Assembly (NCBI RefSeq): GCF_023016085.1
Contig: NZ_JALKBF010000001.1
Location: 1,054,001 to 1,118,000, forward strand
From: Aliiroseovarius sp. F47248L
GTDB taxonomy: Bacteria; Pseudomonadota; Alphaproteobacteria; Rhodobacterales; Rhodobacteraceae
DNA length: 64,000 nt
Direction: 5' to 3'
Within the stretch, counting starts at the first letter, position 1. Each line of letters begins with the position of its first letter. The notes beneath the pieces were generated by a model that was not told where the DNA came from, ran no database searches, and was given only the letters and a program-made list of their open reading frames with translations. Both the position numbers and the translations under genes were made by a program. Below, in pieces: positions 43,460 through 53,583 of the stretch.

Positions 43460-43479
43460 TATTCAAAGCGGTTTGGAAA
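43460..43479. promoter_or_regulatory. LacI-type operator, site 2 (aglE-proximal)
   Basis: Core CAAAGCGGTTTG flanked by TATT and GAAA. Centre-to-centre distance to site 1 is 157 bases, close to 15 turns of DNA. Confidence 0.6.
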
Positions 43480-43594
43480 GAGAGGCGAATCTGTCATCCG
43501 GACGTTTTGGTGAATTCACCAGGCGCAGCAGGCGCCGGGGTCGTTTGATCGACTTCAAAACCTGGGAGGCCCAACCGGGCCATTGGGAGGAACA

Positions 43595-44947
43595 ATGAAA
43601 CACGTAATGTACGCAAGCGCGGCGGCGTTGGCGCTGTCGGCAGGCATGGCTCAGGCCGATGGTCATCTGAAATTTGCACCGGGCGAAGGGGCGTTCAACT
43701 GGGACAGCTTCGAGGCTTTGAAATCAATGGATCTGTCGGGCGAAAAGATCTCGATCCTTGGCCCTTGGCTGGGCCCAGACAAAGAACTGATCGAAAGCGT
43801 CGTCCATTACTTCGAAGATGCCACCGGTGCGGATGTAGAGTATTCCGGGTCTGACAGCTTCGAGCAGCAGATCGTTATTGATACCGAGGCAGGCAGCCCG
43901 CCGAACATTGCGATTTTCCCGCAGCCCGGATTGGCGGCGGATTTGGCCTCGAAGGGGCTGTTGACCCCGTTGCCTGCGGAAACTGCGGACTGGGTGCGTG
44001 ACAACTATGCCGCCGGGCAAAGCTGGGTAGATCTTGGCACCTATACGGGTGCCGACGGCGCCGAAGCGCTTTATGGTTTCTTCTACAAGGTCGATGTGAA
44101 ATCGCTGGTCTGGTATGTGCCGGAAAACTTCGAGGATGCGGGTTACGAAGTGCCGCAGTCGATGGAAGAACTGAAGGCGCTGACCGATCAGATCGTGGCC
44201 GATGGCGAAGTACCATGGTGCATCGGTCTGGGGTCGGGTGGTGCCACTGGCTGGCCTGCGACCGATTGGGTCGAAGATATGATGCTGCGTATCAATACGC
44301 CCGAGGACTATGACGCCTGGACAAAGAACGACCTGCGCTTCGACGACCCCAAGGTGATCGCAGCGATCGAGGAGTTTGGCGCGTTTGCCCGCAATGATGC
44401 CTATGTGTCCGGTGGGGCAGGTGCAGTAGCAACCACCGACTTCCGCGACAGCCCGCAGGGTCTTTTTGCCTCACCGCCGCAGTGTTATATGCACCGTCAA
44501 GCCAGCTTTATTCCCACGTTCTTCCCCGAAGGCACCCAAGTGGGCGTGGACGCGGATTTCTTCTATTTCCCGGCTTACGCGGAAAAAGACCTTGGCAAAC
44601 CTGTTCTTGGGGCTGGCACGGTCTGGGGTGTCACAAGCGATTCCAAGGGGACACAGGCCTTCATGGAATTCCTGAAATCCCCCATCGCGCACGAGATCTG
44701 GATGGCGCAGAAGGGTTTCCTGACCCCGCATAAAGGCGTCAACACCGAGGTTTATACCGATCCAACCGTGGCCAAGATGAACGATATTTTGTTGAATGCA
44801 GACACGTTCCGGTTTGACGGCTCCGACCTGATGCCGGGGGCCATCGGTGCCGGTGCCTTCTGGACGGGTATGGTGGATTATGCTGGAGGAAAAGACGCGA
44901 GCGAAGTGGCCGCGGCGATCCAGTCGACCTGGGACTCCATCAAGTAA
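43595..44947 (+). CDS. aglE: Alpha-glucoside ABC transporter substrate-binding protein
   Basis: A 450-residue periplasmic protein. The ATG at 43595 has GGGAGGA upstream; the TTG four codons earlier lies inside that ribosome site. A signal peptide ends near residue 21 (AQA). The mature protein matches AglE-type binders ('SILGPWLGPDKELIESVVHYFE'-like region, 'TEAGSPPNIAIFPQPGL', 'SSPPQCYMHRQASFIPTFFP'-like region with 'PPQCYMHRQASFIP'). It should bind maltose, sucrose, trehalose or related alpha-glucosides. It heads aglEFGAK. A 12-bp stem-loop follows the stop codon. Confidence 0.9.
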   Translation: MKHVMYASAAALALSAGMAQADGHLKFAPGEGAFNWDSFEALKSMDLSGEKISILGPWLGPDKELIESVVHYFEDATGADVEYSGSDSFEQQIVIDTEAGSPPNIAIFPQPGLAADLASKGLLTPLPAETADWVRDNYAAGQSWVDLGTYTGADGAEALYGFFYKVDVKSLVWYVPENFEDAGYEVPQSMEELKALTDQIVADGEVPWCIGLGSGGATGWPATDWVEDMMLRINTPEDYDAWTKNDLRFDDPKVIAAIEEFGAFARNDAYVSGGAGAVATTDFRDSPQGLFASPPQCYMHRQASFIPTFFPEGTQVGVDADFFYFPAYAEKDLGKPVLGAGTVWGVTSDSKGTQAFMEFLKSPIAHEIWMAQKGFLTPHKGVNTEVYTDPTVAKMNDILLNADTFRFDGSDLMPGAIGAGAFWTGMVDYAGGKDASEVAAAIQSTWDSIK

Positions 44948-44961
44948 TCATTCGTGAATTC

Positions 44962-44991
44962 TGCCCTGGCACCTTATTTGGTGCCGGGGCA
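44962..44991 (+). other. Stem-loop between aglE and aglF
   Basis: Bases 44962-44973 pair with 44980-44991 over 12 positions, one of them a G-U type pair, with a 6-base loop. No T-tract follows, so a stabiliser or attenuator is more likely than a terminator. Confidence 0.7.
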
Positions 44992-45032
44992 CACCACGTT
45001 GCACACCGAAAGACGGTGGAAGGGAGGGGGTT

Positions 45033-46028
45033 ATGGACCAATTGCTTTTCGCGGTCTCGACCATCATTGTGGGCGTCTTCGGCTGCGTCGCCTATTTCTA
45101 CTTCTCGAACATTCTACTGGACCGGATCTATCCGGCGAGCGGACCGAATGCAGGGGCCAACATCAACAAGGCCAATGCAATCCGGCCATGGTTGTTTGTG
45201 CTACCCGCCTTATTGGTCCTTGGCCTGTATCTTGTCTATCCGGTGTTCTCGACCTTCCTTCTGTCGATGCGCGACTCCCGCGGGGATTTTGTCGGCGCAG
45301 ACAATTACATTTGGCTCGCAGGGGACGATAAGTTTCGCGAAAGCCTTGGAAACAACCTTTTGTGGTTGGTGATTGTGCCTGCGGCCTCAACCTTCTTCGG
45401 GTTGGTGGCGGCGGGGCTGACGGACCGCATCAAATGGGGATCGGTTGCGCAAAGCCTGATTTTCATGCCGATGGCGATCAGCTTCGTGGGCGCTTCGGTG
45501 ATTTGGAAGTTCATCTATGACTATCGCGGTGAAAATCAGGGCGAGCAGATCGGCCTGCTGAACGCGATTGTCGAGGCGATGGGCGGTACAGCGCAGACGT
45601 GGATCACGGTTCCTTTCTGGAACAACATCTTTCTGATGATCATCCTGATCTGGATTCAGACCGGGTTTGCCATGGTTATCCTGTCCGCCGCGCTGAAAGG
45701 CATCAGCGAAGAGACCATCGAAGCCGCCTATCTGGACGGGGCGACCCCATTGCAGATTTTTTTCAAGATCAAGATCCCGCAGATCTGGGGCACGATTGCA
45801 GTGGTCTGGACCACCATCACCGTCACCGTCCTGAAGGTGTTCGACATCGTTTTCGCCATGACCAACGGCCAATGGGGAACGCAGGTTCTGGCCAATCTCA
45901 TGTATGACTGGATGTTCCGCGGCTCGCCTGATTTCGGGCGCGGATCAGCGATTGTCATGGTGATCATGCTTTTGGTGACGCCGGTGATGATCTGGAACAT
46001 CTCGAACGCACATAAGGAGAACCGCTGA
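45033..46028 (+). CDS. aglF: Alpha-glucoside ABC transporter permease
   Basis: A 331-residue permease with an extra N-terminal helix before the usual six, as in AglF. 'ANAIRPWLFVLPALLVLGLYL' begins the core; the EAA loop 'IEAAYLDGATPLQIFFKI' contacts AglK. Ribosome site GGGAGGGGG precedes the ATG. Its last base overlaps the aglG start (TGATG). Confidence 0.9.
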   Translation: MDQLLFAVSTIIVGVFGCVAYFYFSNILLDRIYPASGPNAGANINKANAIRPWLFVLPALLVLGLYLVYPVFSTFLLSMRDSRGDFVGADNYIWLAGDDKFRESLGNNLLWLVIVPAASTFFGLVAAGLTDRIKWGSVAQSLIFMPMAISFVGASVIWKFIYDYRGENQGEQIGLLNAIVEAMGGTAQTWITVPFWNNIFLMIILIWIQTGFAMVILSAALKGISEETIEAAYLDGATPLQIFFKIKIPQIWGTIAVVWTTITVTVLKVFDIVFAMTNGQWGTQVLANLMYDWMFRGSPDFGRGSAIVMVIMLLVTPVMIWNISNAHKENR

Positions 46029-47161
46029 TGGAAATGGCTGGCACGAAATCGCGCCTGACATGGGCGGTCAATCTGGCCGTCGGATTTCTGGTCCTTCTGT
46101 GGATCATTCCCACCTTCGGCCTTCTGATTAGCTCGTTTCGCGATCGCGATGCGATTTCGACCTCGGGCTGGTGGACGGCAATGTCGGCCTCGGAACAAAA
46201 CGTCATTGTGCGCGCAGATGCACCGGACAATGCTGTTCAGGATGGCACGGTTTGGGTGGTCTCGGGCAATGTGTTCGACAGCGGCGCGGGCGATGTCACC
46301 GCGTTCGGTATCACCTCGCGCGAACCTGAAGCCTTTGGACCGGGCGAAGTGGCAACCCATGCGCAAGGCTATCAGATCACTGTCGAGGCCAATGGGGACT
46401 ATAAGATCACCTATACCGAAGAGCCGTCGGGCAGTCGCGGTCAGCGCCTGTTCGTGCGCGCCGAAAGCCCACCCAGTTTCACTCTGGACAACTACCGCGA
46501 GGTGTTGTTCGCCGAGGGGATGGGCAAAGCGCTTCTGAACACACTGACTGTCACGATCCCCGCAACGATCATCCCGATCCTTGTGGCGGCCTTCGCGGCC
46601 TATGCGCTTGCGTGGATGGAAATGCCAGGCCGCGCGCTGTTGATCGCGGGCATCGTCGGCTTGCTGGTCGTGCCCTTACAGGTTGCATTCATTCCGCTTT
46701 TGAAGCTGCACAACAATATCGGCATCGGAAAAGGCTATATCGGCATCTGGCTGGCTCATACCGGGTTCGGCCTGCCGCTGGCGGTGTTCCTGCTTCGAAA
46801 CTACATGGCAGGTCTGCCGGGCGAGATCATTGAAAGCGCGCGCGTCGATGGCGCGTCGGATTTCGCAATCTTCCGAAAGATCATCCTGCCTCTTAGCTTC
46901 CCGGCGCTGGCATCCTTCGCGATTTTCCAATTTCTGTGGGTCTGGAATGACCTGCTGGTGGCAAAAGTGTTTCTTGGCACTGGGGAAGATCAGGTAGTGA
47001 TGACGGGACGCATCGTCGATCTTCTAGGGTCGCGTGGCGGGGACTGGGAAATCCTTGCAGCCTCGGCCTTCGTGTCGATCGCGGTCCCGATTGCCGTCTT
47101 CTTTTCACTACAACGCTATCTTGTACGCGGCCTGTTGGCCGGCTCGGTCAAAGGGGGCTGA
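46028..47161 (+). CDS. aglG: Alpha-glucoside ABC transporter permease
   Basis: A 377-residue MalG-type permease, longer than usual because a soluble domain of about 100 residues (roughly 40-140) is inserted after the first helix; this is typical for AglG. The EAA loop reads 'IIESARVDGASDFAIFRKI'. It forms the channel with AglF. The alpha-glucosidase gene follows after 3 bases. Confidence 0.9.
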   Translation: MEMAGTKSRLTWAVNLAVGFLVLLWIIPTFGLLISSFRDRDAISTSGWWTAMSASEQNVIVRADAPDNAVQDGTVWVVSGNVFDSGAGDVTAFGITSREPEAFGPGEVATHAQGYQITVEANGDYKITYTEEPSGSRGQRLFVRAESPPSFTLDNYREVLFAEGMGKALLNTLTVTIPATIIPILVAAFAAYALAWMEMPGRALLIAGIVGLLVVPLQVAFIPLLKLHNNIGIGKGYIGIWLAHTGFGLPLAVFLLRNYMAGLPGEIIESARVDGASDFAIFRKIILPLSFPALASFAIFQFLWVWNDLLVAKVFLGTGEDQVVMTGRIVDLLGSRGGDWEILAASAFVSIAVPIAVFFSLQRYLVRGLLAGSVKGG

Positions 47162-47164
47162 GAT

Positions 47165-48823
47165 ATGAATGCAACTGTCGTAAATCGCGAAATGACCCAT
47201 CTTGAAAAGCAGGCTGACTGGTGGCGCGGGGCGGTGATCTATCAGATCTACCCGCGCAGCTTTCAGGACGACAACGGCGATGGAATAGGGGATTTGCGTG
47301 GCATCACGCGCCGCTTGCCCTATATTGCAAGCCTCGGGGTCGATGCTATCTGGATTTCGCCCTTCTTCACCTCGCCGATGAAGGATTTCGGCTATGACGT
47401 GTCCGATTATCGCGATGTGGACCCGATGTTCGGCACATTGGCGGATTTTGATACGCTGGTCAGGTCCGCACATGGGCAGGGGCTGAAGGTAATGATCGAC
47501 CTCGTGCTGAGCCACAGTTCGGATCAGCACCCGTGGTTTGTTGAAAGCCGTGCCGATCGCGATAATCTGAAGGCCGATTGGTATGTCTGGGCAGACGCAA
47601 AGCCCGACGGTACACCTCCAAACAATTGGTTGTCGATCTTCGGTGGTTCGGCGTGGACGTGGGATGCGCGACGGTGCCAGTATTATTTGCACAATTTCCT
47701 TGTCTCTCAACCTGATCTGAACTTCCACGAACCCGCCGTGCAAGAGGCACTGCTGGACGTAGCGCGGTTTTGGTTAGAGCGTGGCGTGGATGGCTTCCGT
47801 CTCGATACGATAAATTTCTACACCCATGACGCCGAGTTGCGGGATAATCCGCCGCTGCCGCCCGAAGATCGCAATGCCTCGATCGCACCGGCGGTGAACC
47901 CGTATAACCACCAGGAACACCTCTATGACAAAAACCGGCCCGAGACGTTGGGCTTTCTGCGCAAGCTGCGCGCGGTGATGTCGTCCTTCAACGGTGCGCT
48001 TCTGGGTGAGGTCGGTGACGCGCAGCGCGGGCTTGAAATTATGGGAGAATATACCGCTGGGGATGATCTGGCACATATGTGTTATGCGTTCGAGCTTCTG
48101 TCCGGCGACCAACCCGAAGCTGTCCGCGTGGCCGAGGTGATGGACCATGTGGCCCGCGTCGCTAAAGATGGCTGGGCGTGCTGGGCTTACTCCAACCACG
48201 ATGTCGTGCGTCACGCGACCCGGTGGAAATTGACCGAAGAGGCGCAGAAGCTGTTTGTGTCTCTTCTGATGTGTCTTCGCGGATCGGCCTGCATCTATCA
48301 GGGCGAAGAACTGGGGTTGACCGAGGCCGAGCTGTCTTTTGAAGACTTGCAAGACCCGTATGGCATCGAATTCTGGCCGGAGTTCAAAGGCCGCGATGGG
48401 TGTCGTACGCCTATGGTTTGGGAAGCGTCGAACAGTCAGGGTGGATTCACGACGGCCGTCAAACCTTGGTTGCCGGTCGCGCCCGAGCATTTGCGCCATG
48501 CCGTGGCCGTCGCCGAAGATGATAGCAAGGCAATCTTGCATCACTATCGTCACGCAATTGCTTTGCGGCGGATGCACCCGGCCTTGGCCAAGGGCACGAT
48601 GGACGACGTGCATGCCAAAGGGACCGCGCTTTGTTTCGAACGGCAATACGCAGGCGAGCGGCTTCTGTGTGTGTTCAATATCGGCGGAACAGACCAATCC
48701 ATCACCTTGCCCGATGGGTGCTGGCAATCGGTCGAAGATGAACAGATCACTGTGACAGGTGGCACGCCCTTAGTACTGGACGCGTGGCAATCATTGGTGA
48801 TGAAACCCGAGGGGGACAAGTAA
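47165..48823 (+). CDS. aglA: Cytoplasmic alpha-glucosidase (GH13)
   Basis: A 552-residue GH13 enzyme with no signal peptide. Nucleophile Asp at about D214 in 'GVDGFRLDTINFYTHD', acid/base Glu at about E282 in 'LLGEVGDAQRG', and the third Asp at about D346 in 'AYSNHDVVRHAT'. The N-terminal 'VIYQIYPRSFQDDNGDGIG' is the family start. It splits imported alpha-glucosides to glucose and a second sugar. It sits between the permeases and the ATPase, the standard agl order. Confidence 0.92.
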   Translation: MNATVVNREMTHLEKQADWWRGAVIYQIYPRSFQDDNGDGIGDLRGITRRLPYIASLGVDAIWISPFFTSPMKDFGYDVSDYRDVDPMFGTLADFDTLVRSAHGQGLKVMIDLVLSHSSDQHPWFVESRADRDNLKADWYVWADAKPDGTPPNNWLSIFGGSAWTWDARRCQYYLHNFLVSQPDLNFHEPAVQEALLDVARFWLERGVDGFRLDTINFYTHDAELRDNPPLPPEDRNASIAPAVNPYNHQEHLYDKNRPETLGFLRKLRAVMSSFNGALLGEVGDAQRGLEIMGEYTAGDDLAHMCYAFELLSGDQPEAVRVAEVMDHVARVAKDGWACWAYSNHDVVRHATRWKLTEEAQKLFVSLLMCLRGSACIYQGEELGLTEAELSFEDLQDPYGIEFWPEFKGRDGCRTPMVWEASNSQGGFTTAVKPWLPVAPEHLRHAVAVAEDDSKAILHHYRHAIALRRMHPALAKGTMDDVHAKGTALCFERQYAGERLLCVFNIGGTDQSITLPDGCWQSVEDEQITVTGGTPLVLDAWQSLVMKPEGDK

Positions 48824-49933
<1,110 letters not shown>

Positions 49934-50025
49934 CCGTTTCCGCTTGACCGTGTGCGGCCACGTCTTGCCCATCTGCGCCCCTGTTGATATTGCGGGGGGC
50001 AGGTTTTCGGACAAGGGACGCACCC

Positions 50026-51153
50026 ATGCGGGCAGAGGCTCAGAACAACGTTGACGCAATCGAGAAATCCCTGGCGCTTCTGCGTCAGCGGATCGGTTGG
50101 GACACGGCGGAACATCGGTTGGAGGAATTCAACGTGATGACCGAAGACCCCGACCTGTGGAACGACCCCGAGCGTGCGCAGAAGCTGATGCGCGAGCGGC
50201 AAGCCTTGATGGATTCCGTGGACAGTTACAAATCCATGGCACAGGATCTTCAGGACAATATCGACCTGATTGAATTGGGCGAAATGGAAGAGGATACCGA
50301 AGTTGTCGCAGATGCCGAGGCCGCACTTGCCAAGCTGACCCAAAAGGCTGCCGCGGCCGAGCTTGAGGCGCTGCTGGATGGCGAAGCCGACAGCAATGAT
50401 ACGTTCCTGGAAATCAACGCAGGCGCGGGCGGCACGGAAAGCTGCGACTGGGCGTCGATGCTGGCACGCATGTATGTTCGTTGGGCCGAAAAGCAGGGCT
50501 ATAAAGTCGAACTGCAATCGGAAAGCGCGGGCGAAGAAGCGGGCATCAAATCCGCCGCCTATAAGATTTCCGGGCATAACGCCTATGGCTGGCTGAAATC
50601 GGAAAGCGGTGTGCATCGGCTGGTGCGCATCTCGCCCTATGACAGTGCTGCCAAACGGCACACATCTTTCAGCTCGGTTTGGGTCTATCCGGTGGTAGAC
50701 GACAATATCGAGATTGAGGTGAACCCTTCAGATATCCGCATCGACACCTATCGGTCGTCTGGTGCGGGGGGGCAGCACGTGAACACCACCGATTCCGCGG
50801 TGCGGATCACTCACATCCCAACGGGGATCGTCACCACCAGCTCGGTGAAATCGCAGCACCAGAACCGCGATATCGCCATGAAGGCCCTGAAGTCGCGGCT
50901 GTACCAGATGGAGCTGGACAAGCGAAATGAAGCCATCAACGCCGCCCATGAAAACAAGGGCGACGCGGGGTGGGGCAACCAGATCCGATCTTACGTTCTA
51001 CAGCCTTACCAGATGGTGAAAGACCTGCGCACCGGGCACGAGACGTCAGACACCAAAGGTGTTCTGGACGGCGATCTGGATGCCTTCATGGCTGCCGTTT
51101 TGGCGCAGGATGTTGCAGGTAAGTCGCGCGCCGAGGCGAACGCAGACGACTGA
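50026..51153 (+). CDS. prfB: Peptide chain release factor 2
   Basis: A 375-residue RF2. The start ATG at 50026 follows AAGGGA. The GGQ peptidyl-hydrolysis motif is at residues 248-250 ('[13 protein letters not shown]'), and the stop-codon recognition tripeptide reads SPY (203-205) where E. coli has SPF. 'RHTSF' follows. There is no programmed frameshift: the frame is continuous through the N-terminal region, in contrast to E. coli prfB. It releases polypeptides at UGA and UAA codons. Confidence 0.93.
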   Translation: MRAEAQNNVDAIEKSLALLRQRIGWDTAEHRLEEFNVMTEDPDLWNDPERAQKLMRERQALMDSVDSYKSMAQDLQDNIDLIELGEMEEDTEVVADAEAALAKLTQKAAAAELEALLDGEADSNDTFLEINAGAGGTESCDWASMLARMYVRWAEKQGYKVELQSESAGEEAGIKSAAYKISGHNAYGWLKSESGVHRLVRISPYDSAAKRHTSFSSVWVYPVVDDNIEIEVNPSDIRIDTYRSSGAGGQHVNTTDSAVRITHIPTGIVTTSSVKSQHQNRDIAMKALKSRLYQMELDKRNEAINAAHENKGDAGWGNQIRSYVLQPYQMVKDLRTGHETSDTKGVLDGDLDAFMAAVLAQDVAGKSRAEANADD

Positions 51154-51957
51154 TCAGCCGTCGATCCGCGCCGCCATGATCGCAATGGCCTGCTGATAAA
51201 CGCTGGCCGCGTTCCATTCCTTGATCACTCGAAAGTTGGTCTGGCCCTGCTGATAGCCTTTGCCGGGTTTCCAGCCTTTCTTGCGCAGAAAATTCGCAGT
51301 CGAAGCCAGTGCGTCGGCAAGGTTATACAGATCGACCCGACCATCCCCCGACGCGTCCACGCCGTAGTTATAGGCGTTGCCCGGCAGGAATTGTGTATGG
51401 CCCAGCTCGCCATGTTTTGCGCCGCGCGTGTTGGCAGTGATCGTGCCACGATCCACCAGCTTCAGCGCGCCAATGGCATGGGGGGTGAAAAACTGCGGAC
51501 GGCGGCAATCATAGGCCAGTGTGGTGATCGCAGACACGACAGGCGTGTCACCCATGAAGCCGCCAAATCCGGTCTCCATCCCGTGAATAGCCAGTAAGAC
51601 ACCGGCGGGCACACCAAAGTGATTTTCCAGCGACTGATAGAAACCCGGATTGCGTGCCTTGCGCTTGCGCCCCTGCGCCACGATTGTATCGGCCCCACGC
51701 ACCTGCATGAATTTGGACAGTGAGAATTTGAATGATTTCTGGTTGCGATCTGCACGGATGGTCGACGTGGAGTATTGCGCCGACGCCAGCGCCTGCAACC
51801 CACGTTGGCCTACTCCGGCAGCCTTGGCGTCTTTGGCAAATGCAGCTTTCCAGCTTTCAAATCCACTTGCGTTGTTGCCGCAGGTGGCCCCAAGCGTCAT
51901 ACCCGTGCCCAATGTAAGGGCAAAACCGGCTGCGGTAAGCGTTCTGAAAATAGACAT
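51154..51957 (-). CDS. Lytic murein transglycosylase (MltB/SLT_2 family)
   Basis: A 267-residue secreted enzyme. The ATG at 51957 follows AAGGAA and starts a signal peptide (cleavage near residue 24). Catalytic Glu in 'LAIHGMETGFGGFMGD'; 'GELGHTQFLPGNAYNYGVD' and 'ADALASTANFLRKKGWKPG' complete the family pattern. It cleaves peptidoglycan glycan strands in the periplasm. Its stop codon is directly adjacent to the prfB stop (tail to tail). Confidence 0.88.
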   Translation of the reverse strand: MSIFRTLTAAGFALTLGTGMTLGATCGNNASGFESWKAAFAKDAKAAGVGQRGLQALASAQYSTSTIRADRNQKSFKFSLSKFMQVRGADTIVAQGRKRKARNPGFYQSLENHFGVPAGVLLAIHGMETGFGGFMGDTPVVSAITTLAYDCRRPQFFTPHAIGALKLVDRGTITANTRGAKHGELGHTQFLPGNAYNYGVDASGDGRVDLYNLADALASTANFLRKKGWKPGKGYQQGQTNFRVIKEWNAASVYQQAIAIMAARIDG

Positions 51958-52171
51958 ATAAGAATATTCCTTCGTTCGGACCTCGCAATAGTATGGCATT
52001 TACCTTGTTGGTAAAGGCCTAGCTTGCGTGAAACGGATTTTGGAGGGGTGCGGGGTAAACCTAGGGATGGAAAAAGACATTAACACATTCAGAAACTTGA
52101 CGGATCACGCGGAAGTCGCAAAACTCTCACCACGCGCGATAACAGAATAACGACAGGCGCATGGAGGTGAT

Positions 52172-52960
52172 ATGTCAGACACAGCTCATTTGGAGGCATC
52201 CGCGCCACCGAATATCGAAACCATAGGCTTTGACGACGTCATTTCGGCGTTGAAAGCTGGGGTGAGGGACTTTGCGCGTGCACCTGGCTTTGGCCTGTTC
52301 TTTGCAGGGTTCTATGTGATCATGGGCATCGTGATTTACCTTCAGCTCGACGTGCTGGACCAGAGCTATTGGATCATTCCCGTCGCCCTTGGGTTTCCGC
52401 TGCTTGCCCCATTCCTTGCGGTGGGCTTGTACGAGGTCAGCCGACGCCTTGAGGCCGACGAACCGTTGGATTGGGCGCAGGTGCTAGGGGTCGTGTTCAA
52501 TCAGAAAGACCGCCAGTTTCCGTCCATCGCCATGGTGATCATCATGATCTTCATGTTCTGGGTGTTTGTCGCGCATCTTGTCTTCGCGATCTTCATGGGG
52601 CTCGAGCCTCTGACAAATATCACCACGAACTGGCAAGATGCGCTTTTGAACCGTAACGGCATCACGATGCTGGTGGTCGGTACAGCGGTTGGAGCTGTGC
52701 TGGCCTTTTGCCTATTCTCGCTAACCGTGACCAGTTTGCCGCTGCTCTTGGATCGTGAGTTGGATTTCATTACTGCAATGATTTATTCCTTCCAGTCCGT
52801 TCTGCAAAACCTTCTACCGATGGTGAGCTGGGGCGTTATCATTTCCGTTTTGATGTTAATCGGAATGTTGCCGTTTTTTCTGGGGTTGTTCGTCGTGTTG
52901 CCGATCTTGGGGCATGCAACATGGCATCTGTATCGCCGTGTTATGAGCTTCGAGGACTAA
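52172..52960 (+). CDS. DUF2189-type integral membrane protein
   Basis: A 262-residue protein with about six hydrophobic segments. The short cytoplasmic N-terminus is followed by 'ALKAGVRDFARAPGFGLFFAGFYV', typical of the DUF2189 family, then 'GFPLLAPFLAVGLYEVSRRLE'. Function is not established. AGGTGAT precedes the ATG. It converges on the bactofilin gene with a shared bidirectional terminator. Confidence 0.82.
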   Translation: MSDTAHLEASAPPNIETIGFDDVISALKAGVRDFARAPGFGLFFAGFYVIMGIVIYLQLDVLDQSYWIIPVALGFPLLAPFLAVGLYEVSRRLEADEPLDWAQVLGVVFNQKDRQFPSIAMVIIMIFMFWVFVAHLVFAIFMGLEPLTNITTNWQDALLNRNGITMLVVGTAVGAVLAFCLFSLTVTSLPLLLDRELDFITAMIYSFQSVLQNLLPMVSWGVIISVLMLIGMLPFFLGLFVVLPILGHATWHLYRRVMSFED

Positions 52961-53008
52961 GTAGGTCGTGGAAAACGACTTTAAGAAACAATGCCTCATA
53001 AAATATTG

Positions 53009-53031
53009 AAGGCCGCCCGATGGGCGGCCTT
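53009..53031. terminator. Bidirectional terminator
   Basis: AAGGCCGCCC (53009-53018) and GGGCGGCCTT (53022-53031) form a perfect 10-bp stem with a 3-base loop. It lies between the DUF2189 gene (+) and the bactofilin gene (-). Confidence 0.75.
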
Positions 53032-53070
53032 GTCAGTTCCACTTTGGGAACCAGATCAGAATAAGCCTGA

Positions 53071-53583
53071 TCAACTGTTGTCTGACTTCGGCGCTGCGGG
53101 CGCTTGCGGTGTTCCCTTTGCACCACCCAGCGGATCATCCTGACGCTGAACCGAACCTTCGAAATGCGCACCGCTTTCGATGGCAATGGTTTTGTGGATA
53201 ATGTCGCCTTCCACGCGGGCTGACGACGTCAGGCGCACTTTCAAGCCACGCAGGCGTCCAATGATACGGCCATTGATCACCACGTCATCGCCGATAACTT
53301 CGCCCTTCACAGTGGCGGTTTCGCCAATGGTCAACTGGTGGGCACGAATGTCACCTTCGACGGTGCCTTCGACAAGAATGTCACCTGTCGACTTGATGTC
53401 GCCCTTGATCACAAGGTCCGAGGACAGTGTGGATGCCGGAGGCTTGACCTTTGGGGCAGCCGACGACGGTGCGGGCGGAACGGCCGGGGCAGAGGAAGCA
53501 GGCTTGTCAGCCTTCGCCTCGGGGTTGGTTTCCTTGTCACCGGCTTTGGGGCCGGGTTCATTGATCCTGCTTTTAGAGAACAT
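53071..53583 (-). CDS. Bactofilin (polymer-forming cytoskeletal protein)
   Basis: A 170-residue protein; the ATG at 53583 is chosen (the longer frame shadows the M23 gene). Residues ~50-150 form the beta-helical bactofilin core with repeated 'GDI..G.I' and 'VEGDI' units ('LVIKGDIKSTGDILVEGTVEGDIR'-like pattern, 'KVRLTSSARVEGDIIHKTIAIESG'). The ends are Pro/Ala-rich. It assembles into membrane-associated filaments that localise cell-wall enzymes. It overlaps the 3' end of the M23 peptidase gene by 11 bases, a common arrangement with functional linkage. Confidence 0.9.
   Translation of the reverse strand: MFSKSRINEPGPKAGDKETNPEAKADKPASSAPAVPPAPSSAAPKVKPPASTLSSDLVIKGDIKSTGDILVEGTVEGDIRAHQLTIGETATVKGEVIGDDVVINGRIIGRLRGLKVRLTSSARVEGDIIHKTIAIESGAHFEGSVQRQDDPLGGAKGTPQAPAAPKSDNS

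Noticed and set aside
50026..50140. Programmed frameshift in prfB as in E. coli
   Set aside because: The frame is open from the ATG through the N-terminal domain with no internal UGA.
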